The notes: a model not told the origin generated them from the letters alone. Shown: positions 1 through 5,688, counted from the first letter of the stretch. The stretch is 10,240 nt of DNA from Candidatus Woesearchaeota archaeon (GCA_016934775.1 JAFGSP010000148.1:1-10240); one strand, 5' to 3'. Numbers and translations: made by a program.

Positions 1-158
1 AAAATGTCCGAAGGACTAAAAGCCCCCTCTTAATAAATTTCTTTTACGAAGTAAAAGACTATATGTGCGTAGCACCTGGACTCCCCCTCTTTTGCTTCTT
101 TTTCTAAAAGAAGAATGATATTTAGACTAGTGAAAATTTAATTGCGTATAACATCTAT
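1..158. repeat. Gene-free stretch with a run of small triloop hairpins
   Basis: No credible gene is seen here. The stretch holds several perfect inverted repeats, each with a 3-nt spacer: GTCC/GGAC (6-16, loop GAA), CTTTTAC/GTAAAAG (41-57, loop GAA), GTGC/GCAC (65-75, loop GTA) and CTTCTTTT/AAAAGAAG (95-113, loop TCT). The motif CCCCCTCTT occurs at 23-31 and again at 83-91, exactly 60 nt apart, each preceded by GGACT. This looks like a two-unit repeat with hairpins. It could be a repetitive intergenic element or a transcript 3' region; the T-rich runs at 90-103 would suit archaeal termination on the + strand. Confidence 0.5.
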
Positions 159-179
159 TCAACGAACATCGTTGAATAG
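155..179. repeat. Perfect 11-bp inverted repeat, 3-nt spacer, over a stop codon
   Basis: CTATTCAACGA (155-165) and TCGTTGAATAG (169-179) are exact reverse complements around ACA. The repeat covers the last codons and stop of the 77-aa minus-strand gene. It could be a 3'-end hairpin of that transcript. Because a tyrosine recombinase gene lies close by, it could also be a recombinase-type site, but its spacer is shorter than the 6 bp of classical dif sites. Confidence 0.6.
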
Positions 180-392
180 TCTGTCCAGTGGGTTAATGAT
201 TTCTGGCTGTGGGAATCTGTTTCTGATTGCGTTGAGATATTCTAGATGATTGTCTGTGATTGAGTTGAAGATTGTGAGTTTCTTTTTATGGTTGAAATCC
301 TGTGTGAGGAGCCATTTCATCATTCTGCTGTAGCTCAAAAGGACATGTTCTGCGTCGATAAGTGCTTTGTTTATTTGCTTAATTTGTTTCAT
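159..392 (-). CDS. 77-aa small protein with a Xer-like C-terminal tail
   Basis: I do not recognise this as a named family. It is charged and largely helical in character, with no signal peptide or membrane segment. The start is supported by an excellent Shine-Dalgarno sequence on the minus strand (GAGGTGA, about 6 nt before ATG). The C-terminus (residues 66-73, I-N-P-L-D-R-L-F) nearly repeats the tail of the neighbouring recombinase (residues 272-280, I-E-N-P-L-D-R-L-Y). In archaeal XerA the C-terminal alpha-N helix is a known switch for protomer contacts, so a protein carrying only such a tail could bind or regulate the recombinase. That role is inference. Its start region is duplicated, inverted, at 493-513. 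It could instead be an unrelated small DNA-binding or toxin/antitoxin-like protein. Confidence 0.6.
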   Translation of the reverse strand: MKQIKQINKALIDAEHVLLSYSRMMKWLLTQDFNHKKKLTIFNSITDNHLEYLNAIRNRFPQPEIINPLDRLFNDVR

Positions 393-513
393 GTTTTCAC
401 CTCAAATTTTTCTGTTTTACATGGTGTGAAAAGCCCTCATATGGTTTTTCTGGAGAGGAAAACTATAATGAACGGGCTTGAGCTTTTCTTTGATTTGAGG
501 TGTCATGAAACAA
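384..513. repeat. Inverted duplication of the small gene's start region
   Basis: TTGTTTCATG (384-393) plus CACCTCAAAT (398-407) reappears inverted as ATTTGAGGTG (493-502) plus CATGAAACAA (504-513). The two blocks are separated by 4 nt in one copy and 1 nt in the other. The left copy is the Shine-Dalgarno and first codons (Met-Lys-Gln) of the 77-aa gene on the minus strand. The right copy gives the same RBS and ATG-AAA-CAA on the + strand but stops at once (TAA). Secondary pairs GAAAAGC (428-434) and GCTTTTC (482-488) lie inside. The right copy reads as a decayed gene start or a co-opted regulatory duplicate. Confidence 0.7.
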
Positions 514-565
514 TAACAATAAAGCATGTTTAATCAGTAGACACACTGGACATTCCGGCGTAAGC

Positions 566-596
566 TATTTATAGGTGAAATAACTAACATGTTAGT
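566..596 (+). promoter_or_regulatory. Recombinase promoter with palindromic operator candidate
   Basis: A TATA-like TATTTATA (566-573) would place transcription start near 595-597, at or next to the ATG, so the mRNA may be nearly leaderless. Directly before the ATG is the perfect 14-bp palindrome ACTAACATGTTAGT (583-596). A dimeric repressor bound there would block initiation, and autoregulation by the recombinase or the 77-aa protein is possible. GGTGA at 574-578 is an alternative ribosome-binding site if initiation occurs further upstream. Confidence 0.5.
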
Positions 597-1451
597 ATGA
601 AAAGAAACTCATTTTACAACAAAACACCAATGGAAAACCTAGAGACTGAGCTGGTGCTCAGAGGATACAGCAAAGAGACAATCAAATCATACATCCATTA
701 TAACAGGCAGTTTCTTGATTTTATCAGTAAAAGCCCTAAATATGTTTATGAGAGAGATATAAAGGATTTTGTTAAGAACATGATTGATCTTGGCCTGGAT
801 AAAAACACAATAAATCTGGCGATAAGCGCCCTGCTTTTCTATTACAAAAAGATAATGCACAGGAAGTTCTATGTTCCAAGGCTGAAAAAGGATAAGAAAA
901 TGTATCCTGTGCTCTCTGAATATGAAGTTATGCAGATAATTGAGTCTGCTGATAATATGAAACACAAACTACTGCTGAAGGCATTATATTCAACAGGATT
1001 AAGAGTATCTGAAGCTGCAAAATTGCAGATGGCAGACATTGATTTTGACAGGAACATTGGATATGTAAGAAAAGGAAAAGGACAGAAAGACCGACTTTTC
1101 TCGTTGAGCTATCTATTAGTAGAAGAACTAAAAGAGTTCTTTGAACAGGAAGATAAAAAAGCAGGTTACCTCTTTTCATCCGGCAACGGACCGCATTACA
1201 CATCCAGAACAATACAGGAGATTTGCAGAAAATACACAAAAAAAGCAGGAATACAGAAGAATGTAACTCCCCATACATTCAGAAGAAGCTTTGCCACGCA
1301 CTTAATAGAAGACGGCTGTTCTATATACGATGTGCAGAGGCTGCTAGGCCATGCCAATGTCCACACAACCCAGGAATATATCAAGCAGTCAAAAGTGCCG
1401 ATAAACAAGATAGAAAACCCTCTTGACAGGTTATATTCTAAAACTATTTAA
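597..1451 (+). CDS. xerA: Xer-type tyrosine recombinase/integrase (XerA-like)
   Basis: This is a cytoplasmic site-specific recombinase that cuts and rejoins DNA through a 3'-phosphotyrosine. An N-terminal SAM-like core-binding domain (about residues 13-95, with the typical L-x-x-R-G-Y-S-x-x-T-I-x-x-Y pattern) is followed by the catalytic domain. All catalytic residues are visible: R136 (TGLRVSEA), K161 (GKGQKDR), H226 and R229 (HTFRR), H252 (LLGH) and Y261 (QEY). The length of 284 aa is normal for archaeal XerA. The tail NPLDRL (274-279) is shared with the 77-aa neighbour. It ends 26 nt before tRNA-His, a common integration target. It may be the chromosomal dimer-resolving XerA or the integrase of a small element. 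No duplicated tRNA end was seen in the window, so I lean to XerA-like with an open role. Confidence 0.93.
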   Translation: MKRNSFYNKTPMENLETELVLRGYSKETIKSYIHYNRQFLDFISKSPKYVYERDIKDFVKNMIDLGLDKNTINLAISALLFYYKKIMHRKFYVPRLKKDKKMYPVLSEYEVMQIIESADNMKHKLLLKALYSTGLRVSEAAKLQMADIDFDRNIGYVRKGKGQKDRLFSLSYLLVEELKEFFEQEDKKAGYLFSSGNGPHYTSRTIQEICRKYTKKAGIQKNVTPHTFRRSFATHLIEDGCSIYDVQRLLGHANVHTTQEYIKQSKVPINKIENPLDRLYSKTI

Positions 1452-1454
1452 ATG
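1447..1454 (+). promoter_or_regulatory. Putative TATA box for tRNA-His
   Basis: TTTAAATG overlaps the stop codon of the recombinase and lies about 25-28 nt before the tRNA 5' end (G-1 at 1478), which is the archaeal TATA-to-start distance. The tRNA would therefore be transcribed almost from its first base. Confidence 0.45.
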
Positions 1455-1514
1455 AATTCTTACTCCAGAGCATGTATGGCGACCGTTGTGTAACGGTAGC
1501 ATGGAGGACTGTGG

Positions 1515-1530
1515 TAATCAAATTGCAGTC
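1515..1530 (+). other. tRNA-His intron 1 (16 nt, position 37/38)
   Basis: The fold is a canonical BHB. The outer helix is GAGGA/TCCTC. The central helix is CTGT (1509-1512) with GCAG (1525-1528). The 5' bulge GG^T and the 3' bulge TC^A give cuts after 1514 and after 1530. The inner helix AAT/ATT has a CAA loop. Confidence 0.88.
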
Positions 1531-1545
1531 ATCCTCAGGACCGAG

Positions 1546-1573
1546 ATGATGATTGAAATGAGCATCACGTGAC
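1546..1573 (+). other. tRNA-His intron 2 (28 nt, position 53/54, T-arm)
   Basis: Removing 1546-1573 joins CCGAG (1541-1545) to TTCGATT-CTCGG and restores a perfect T-stem. The inner helix TGATG (1547-1551)/CATCA (1563-1567) sits exactly where a BHB needs it, but only two of the four central-helix pairs are canonical (C1542-G1569, G1543-C1568). This is therefore a relaxed BHB. The homing endonuclease stop codon (minus strand, 1565-1567) lies inside this intron. Confidence 0.8.
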
Positions 1574-2248
1574 TTCGATTCTCGGCGGTCGCCCTCTCAT
1601 TTCAATATATTCTTTCAGCTTTTCTCTCTTGTAACCAAGCTGAATATAAGGCAAAATATAATTTTTAAAAATGTTGAAATTATTTGGAATGACTCTAAAT
1701 TCAATTCTCCTAGTTGTACCAAAAAACTCTCTATTTCCTATTTTTCTTTTTCCAGAATATTCTAGATAATTAATAGAGCATTTTAAGATTTCTTCTAATT
1801 GAGCAATAAGCTTGTCTGGTCTATAACTGGCATAAATTCTTATAAAACATTGTGGATATGATCTGGAGCTAATTCTAAGATCACCATCACCATCAATAAG
1901 TCCAGCTAGATAAGGACCTGAAAGAGCCTTGTTCTTAACAAAATATTCTGGAATAATATGGCCTTTTAGATGAATCTTATTCTCAGTGAACATTGAAATA
2001 AAAGAAGTGCATCCAAATCTATACTGATGAAACTTATGATCTTCTTTAGTTCTCCCTTTATAAATGGATCCTTTGATACCGAAGATATCCTGAGAGATTT
2101 CAATAAACTTGTTGAACATTGGTAGAGACTTAGTACCTACACCTAATCCGATATAATAAGACCTTTTCTTAAAATGCTTTACATATCCGTCACTGTGCAT
2201 TATACCTAACCAATATGCAAAATCAGGATGATTAAAGTTTGGATTCAT
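1565..2248 (-). CDS. LAGLIDADG homing endonuclease
   Basis: This is a single-chain two-motif homing endonuclease, which makes a site-specific double-strand break to spread its own gene or a nearby intron. The motifs are WLGIMHSDG (residues 13-21, acidic D20) and LAGLIDGDG (114-122, acidic D121). The roughly 100-residue spacing and 227-aa total fit a monomeric pseudo-dimer. Both acidic residues are present, so it may be active. The ATG follows AAGGAG and GAGG sequences. The gene is more AT-rich than the ribosomal genes, consistent with transfer. It is not inside an intron: it lies just downstream of and antisense to tRNA-His, and residues 219-227 are encoded opposite the tRNA 3' end, with the stop inside the T-arm intron. 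The target is unknown; an intron-less tRNA-His gene is an inferred candidate. A maturase-like role is less likely. Confidence 0.9.
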   Translation of the reverse strand: MNPNFNHPDFAYWLGIMHSDGYVKHFKKRSYYIGLGVGTKSLPMFNKFIEISQDIFGIKGSIYKGRTKEDHKFHQYRFGCTSFISMFTENKIHLKGHIIPEYFVKNKALSGPYLAGLIDGDGDLRISSRSYPQCFIRIYASYRPDKLIAQLEEILKCSINYLEYSGKRKIGNREFFGTTRRIEFRVIPNNFNIFKNYILPYIQLGYKREKLKEYIEMRGRPPRIEVT

Positions 2249-2392
2249 ATTCCTCTTCAGCTCCTTAGTGAATCAAAATTAATCAGAATGATTTAACTAT
2301 CTGGCGTGAGAATGTCCAGTGAGGTCAGAAAAAATTCTTTTTTTCACTTTATTCTTGTTTATATCTCTAAGATATCGTGATTCTCGCAAATA

Positions 2393-2400
2393 TTTATATA
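2393..2400 (+). promoter_or_regulatory. TATA box for the multi-pass membrane protein
   Basis: TTTATATA within a longer AT-rich run predicts transcription start near 2420-2425. That rules against translation starts at 2377 or 2407 and favours the ATG at 2434, with a short leader. Confidence 0.55.
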
Positions 2401-2433
2401 TTCAAAATGCCTAATATTACTGGGGAATATGCT

Positions 2434-2994
2434 ATGGCTAGAAGGAGCACTAAACAAAAAGATAGGATCAAGTGGGGCAAGAGTCTCTATGTCCTTTTCC
2501 AGGCCATTCTGTTCATCTACATGGTGTATTTTGTATCGAAAAACAAATTTCTGATCATCCTTATTGTGTTTGAAATACTTGACATACTAAAAAATATTGC
2601 CACTCAGAGCTTTGAATTCTTCCCTTTCGAATTGAGGTTTGTGTTTGGAATTGCAGCGTCATACTATTACAGCCCTACAATAGGCATAATCATATTCTGC
2701 CTCGGCCTGATAAACAGGGCTGCCATGGTCCACATCAGGCCTTCTGACTTCACAAAAGCACTGAGGCACTTCCCGTTGTTTTTCCTTACTGCAGCTATGG
2801 GAAGATTCAATTTTTTTACAGTCGCATTATTAGCATTATCACTCAACTACATGATGAAGTACATCCTAAGGCTGGGATACGAGTCTCAGGGTGTTTTTGA
2901 TGATGTTGTATATCTGGCAATAAACTTTGTCGGGGCCTCACTGATATTCTATCTGCTCGGCATGATCTATTACTATCTGCCTTTTCTTATGTAG
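2434..2994 (+). CDS. Multi-pass membrane protein, function unknown
   Basis: I do not recognise the family. From the ATG at 2434 the protein is 186 aa. A basic N-terminus (ARRSTKQKDRIKWGK) is followed by about five or six hydrophobic segments, roughly residues 17-33, 38-55, 66-92, 110-125, 126-143 and 158-182, joined by short loops. The loop between the third and fourth segments carries NRAAMVHIRPSDFTK, whose positive charges suggest a cytoplasmic face. No catalytic motif, Cys cluster or transporter signature is visible. I chose this start because the TATA box at 2393 would put the upstream GTG (2377) and ATG (2407) before the transcript. It stands alone between the homing endonuclease and the peptidase gene and shares their broad cell-envelope neighbourhood only by position. 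It could be a small carrier or an assembly factor. Confidence 0.8.
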   Translation: MARRSTKQKDRIKWGKSLYVLFQAILFIYMVYFVSKNKFLIILIVFEILDILKNIATQSFEFFPFELRFVFGIAASYYYSPTIGIIIFCLGLINRAAMVHIRPSDFTKALRHFPLFFLTAAMGRFNFFTVALLALSLNYMMKYILRLGYESQGVFDDVVYLAINFVGASLIFYLLGMIYYYLPFLM

Positions 2995-3016
2995 CTGATC
3001 CCCCGGATAACAAAAA

Positions 3017-3055
3017 TTATATAATAGTGGAATCTTAGAATAAGATAAAAAGAGG
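3017..3055 (+). promoter_or_regulatory. Promoter and ribosome-binding site supporting a CTG start
   Basis: A TATA box TTATATAA (3017-3024) predicts transcription start near 3045-3050. The leader carries AGAGG (3051-3055), 8 nt before CTG at 3064. No ATG, GTG or TTG lies in frame between the upstream stop (TAA, 3046-3048) and the GTG at 3169. Promoter and RBS thus both point to 3064 and make a start at 3169 unlikely. Confidence 0.6.
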
Positions 3056-3063
3056 CGAATACA

Positions 3064-4635
3064 CTGGGGAAAAAATCACAAATCACCTTATTTATCATCA
3101 TAGGACTCCTTATTATTGTAGTTGTAGCGTTTTTCTCTTTCAGGGAAAGCAAGATAGAAGACAAGGAAGTGCCTAGGACAACAATACTTGAGTTTGAGAA
3201 CACAAAAGAATCCATCAATCTCCTGATGGGAGACTGCCTCAAGAAATTGCTCAAAAAAGGGATAATAAGATACGGCCTGAACACTACTCAATCAGAGGAT
3301 TTAATAGAGGGACATATATTTGCTGAATTCCCTGAGTGTGTAGGAAATTTTGAAATGTTCAGGAAAGAAGGTTCTCTTGTTTCAGAAGGCATAACTGATA
3401 TGAAAGTAAAAATCAATGAAGAGTCTGTGACTGCGGATCTCGAGCACCCTCTGACATTCAGGAAAGAAGAGTTTGTGTTTGAATCCGGCAGCCTGTCATA
3501 CAGCCTGCCCAGGATAATCAATGAAAAGATTAACTCTGGCAGCATGACAAAAATAACTTCAGGAGATGGTTCTATGATCCTGGATATTGCCCAGGGCACT
3601 GATGTGAACTCGGGCTCTTCTGCTATTTACAAGGCAGGCATTAAGATATTTGACAGGTTTTATGAAGATGACCTCAACCCAAATATGGTCGGGATGCTCG
3701 TGTATGAAAGCCTTCCTGCCAAACTGACATTTTCAAAGCCTGCCACTGTCTATTTCTATTATGACGATGAAAACCTTGATCCTGCCATTGATGAGAATGA
3801 GCTTACTCTTGGATATTATGATGCAAACGGATATTGGATCGGCCTGTCAACCCAGCTTGATACTGCATCAAACAAGATAACTGCAGACATACGCGAGTTC
3901 TCAGCCATTGGATTTTTTGTTGACTGCGACCCGGGGAAAAGATGCGGGCTTAATTATCTGGATGAGTGCACATATTGCTGGCTGAACAAGGAGCTTTATC
4001 AACAAATGTATCCTGATGAATTCGCTGCTAATGGATGTGAACTGCAGATAGCCGGAAAAGAGCCTTGCTGCATAGGATCCTGCCCTCAGGGAACTATGGG
4101 CACAGGCACACCTTATTATAATCAGTGCGAATGGGGAAAAACAGACCTGTGTTATAAAGGGTGCGGCCCAACATCTGTAAAGATGGTGCTGGAAGGAAAA
4201 GGCCTGCAGGAGCCAAAAACAGCAATCAATGCAATACAAGACTGTGCAGGCCACGGATTCACTGAATGGCAATCCCTGGCAAGATGCATAAAGCAGATAT
4301 CCGGCCATGAAACAGAACATAATTATTATAGTAATCCAGATGAAGCATACAGTAGGATAAAAGAAGAGATAGACAAAGGCAACCTGATTGTATATGGAGC
4401 AGGCTCGCTCGACAGCTACAGCAGCTGGAGCTCGACAGCTGGCAGCCAGGGACATTTTTTTGTAGTTGCAGGCTATTATGAGAACACTCAAAGCAAGGGG
4501 ATAATAATCAATGATCCTTTTACGGGAGTAGACAATCTTAATCAATTTGGATACGGCAGGAATCTTGTATTGCACAGGCAAGTGTTAGATTTCATAATAT
4601 ACGGAACAGGAAGATCCATGCTGATTGTAAAATGA
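3064..4635 (+). CDS. Membrane-anchored C39-like cysteine peptidase
   Basis: With a start at the CTG (3064) the protein is 523 aa and begins (M)GKKSQITLF followed by a hydrophobic helix (about residues 7-26). This resembles an archaeal class III (pilin-type) signal or an N-terminal anchor. The middle (about 212-285) looks like a ZU5-type beta-sandwich of surface proteins, followed by a Cys-rich linker. The C-terminal 170 residues are a peptidase C39-like (papain-fold) domain: Q354 (YNQCEW), catalytic C367 (GCGPTS), H464 (GHFFVVAGY) and D484 (INDPF). The domain should face outside the cell and cleave peptides; the substrate is unknown. Starting at GTG 3169 would remove the anchor. It overlaps the next gene by ATGA, implying co-translation. 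C39 domains also mature bacteriocins, but no ABC transporter is fused here. Confidence 0.82.
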   Translation: MGKKSQITLFIIIGLLIIVVVAFFSFRESKIEDKEVPRTTILEFENTKESINLLMGDCLKKLLKKGIIRYGLNTTQSEDLIEGHIFAEFPECVGNFEMFRKEGSLVSEGITDMKVKINEESVTADLEHPLTFRKEEFVFESGSLSYSLPRIINEKINSGSMTKITSGDGSMILDIAQGTDVNSGSSAIYKAGIKIFDRFYEDDLNPNMVGMLVYESLPAKLTFSKPATVYFYYDDENLDPAIDENELTLGYYDANGYWIGLSTQLDTASNKITADIREFSAIGFFVDCDPGKRCGLNYLDECTYCWLNKELYQQMYPDEFAANGCELQIAGKEPCCIGSCPQGTMGTGTPYYNQCEWGKTDLCYKGCGPTSVKMVLEGKGLQEPKTAINAIQDCAGHGFTEWQSLARCIKQISGHETEHNYYSNPDEAYSRIKEEIDKGNLIVYGAGSLDSYSSWSSTAGSQGHFFVVAGYYENTQSKGIIINDPFTGVDNLNQFGYGRNLVLHRQVLDFIIYGTGRSMLIVK

Positions 4636-5591
4636 GAAAAAAAATAATATTTGCAGCGGGTATAATTGCATTAATTATTATGATTTCCTCTTGGAGCGTT
4701 AAAGCCTATGATCCTGACAGGTATATATTCCTTACTGTTGGTGAAGATATAAACAAGGTTAATATTTCTGTGGTTGAAGATACTGCAGCCTACATAAGGA
4801 AATTCTTTGTCAGCATCAAGCCGGAGACTGAGAACTACACAGTCAGATTCTATGATGCCTATAATGAGACTGTAGCTGAAGATATATTTTATAAGGGTTT
4901 TGAGAACAGGTATATTTACTTATATGGACTAAGCTCTGTCAAGCTGTTTGATAAGGATACGGTTGTATTTGAAAAGAACTTAGGGTTCTGCAACAATAAC
5001 GGACTATGTGAGCCATGCTTCAATGAAAGCTGCAGCCTTTATGAGAATGTCCTTACCTGCAGCGATTGTAACAGTGGTGGAAGCGACGGCTATTGCGATC
5101 TTTATAGAGACGGTATCTGCGATCCGGATTGCAACAACATAGACCTTGATTGTCAGGGCTGCAATGAAATGTTCTGTGTATTCAGGGACACCTTCTATAA
5201 GCTGCCTGATTGTGAAGCAGACTACGGCGGAGAAATATGCCTGCCTGGTGAAAAATGCACTGGCAGGTTCATATATGCACCCGGAGCTGGCAGCCTGTGC
5301 TGCATTAAAGGAGAATGTATGAAGTATTCAATATTCACTCCGAAGGGTGTAAATATAAGCCAGCTGGAAAAGCCGGAGTATGTCTCAGCAGGAGAAGAAG
5401 AAGGAATGACTGGAGAAGAGACTACAAAAGAACAGGTCTCTGAGACAACTGAAAAAGACTTTGATGAAACAAATTCAGAATTAGGGAGTTCAAATAATAA
5501 CCTGTTCTTCAGGATACTGCTGGGCCTGGGAGCCATTGCACTCACAGTAATAGTTGTTTTGTATATCAAAAGGAATAAAAATACAGTCTGA
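4632..5591 (+). CDS. Cys-rich surface protein, C-terminal membrane anchor
   Basis: This is a 319-aa type I membrane protein. A signal peptide (residues 1-25, ending VKA) is followed by a beta-rich region with several N-x-S/T sequons. Next comes a Cys-rich module (about 118-230) with spacings such as CNNNGLCEPC, GYCDLYRDGICDPDC and DLDC, probably disulfide-bonded or metal-binding. A stalk rich in E, T and S (about 250-285) leads to a C-terminal transmembrane helix (about 292-312) and a short basic tail. The exact function is unknown. Its ATG overlaps the stop of the C39-like peptidase by 4 nt, so the two are surely co-expressed. A peptidase-substrate or peptidase-partner relationship at the cell surface is a reasonable inference. 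The DGxCxxxC / DxDC style resembles surface proteins of DPANN archaea (recollection, not a search). Confidence 0.75.
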   Translation: MRKKIIFAAGIIALIIMISSWSVKAYDPDRYIFLTVGEDINKVNISVVEDTAAYIRKFFVSIKPETENYTVRFYDAYNETVAEDIFYKGFENRYIYLYGLSSVKLFDKDTVVFEKNLGFCNNNGLCEPCFNESCSLYENVLTCSDCNSGGSDGYCDLYRDGICDPDCNNIDLDCQGCNEMFCVFRDTFYKLPDCEADYGGEICLPGEKCTGRFIYAPGAGSLCCIKGECMKYSIFTPKGVNISQLEKPEYVSAGEEEGMTGEETTKEQVSETTEKDFDETNSELGSSNNNLFFRILLGLGAIALTVIVVLYIKRNKNTV

Positions 5592-5625
5592 TTTCCGGGT
5601 ATTATGGGCCTGTGGTCTAGCGGCT

Positions 5626-5656
5626 AAATATACCTTTCAAATAATATGTTCCGCAA
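5626..5656 (+). other. tRNA-Val intron 1 (31 nt, D-loop)
   Basis: The BHB central helix is GCGG (5620-5623) with CCGC (5651-5654). Bulges CT^A and AA^A place the cuts after 5625 and after 5656. The inner helix AATATA/TATGTT has one G-U pair. The insertion is after position 20a, before the conserved A21. Confidence 0.85.
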
Positions 5657-5673
5657 ATGACATTGCCTTCACA

Positions 5674-5688
5674 CGCTTATGCTGGAAA
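5674..5688 (+). other. tRNA-Val intron 2 (15 nt, position 37/38)
   Basis: The outer helix is TTGCC/GGCAA. The central helix is TTCA (5668-5671) with TGGA (5683-5686), including one G-U pair. Bulges CA^C and AA^C cut after 5673 and after 5688. The inner stem is only GC/GC. Confidence 0.85.

Larger units (their letters stand above)
1478..1593 (+). tRNA. tRNA-His (GTG anticodon) with two introns
   Basis: The acceptor stem GCGACCG (1479-1485) pairs perfectly with CGGTCGC (1586-1592). An encoded G-1 (1478) faces C73 (1593), the tRNA-His identity pair. D-stem GTGT/GCAT (two G-U pairs), anticodon stem GAGGA/TCCTC, loop C-T-GTG-G-A and T-stem CCGAG/CTCGG with loop TTCGATT all form once two introns are removed (1515-1530 and 1546-1573). 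Mature length is 72 nt including G-1. The variable loop is only 4 nt (AGGA). The last part of the gene lies opposite the C-terminal codons of the homing endonuclease on the minus strand. Confidence 0.92.

Noticed and set aside
928..1278. Minus-strand open frames opposite the recombinase
   Set aside because: They lie within a gene with all catalytic residues intact on the + strand, and their translations show no family features.
1574..1593. Duplicated tRNA-His 3' end marking an integrated element
   Set aside because: I looked for another copy of the T-loop/acceptor sequence in the window and found none, so an attL/attR pair cannot be claimed here.
3901..4581. Long open frame on the minus strand opposite the C39-like peptidase
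   Set aside because: It has no ribosome-binding site, no recognisable motif and a composition typical of an antisense shadow. The + strand frame carries intact family motifs.
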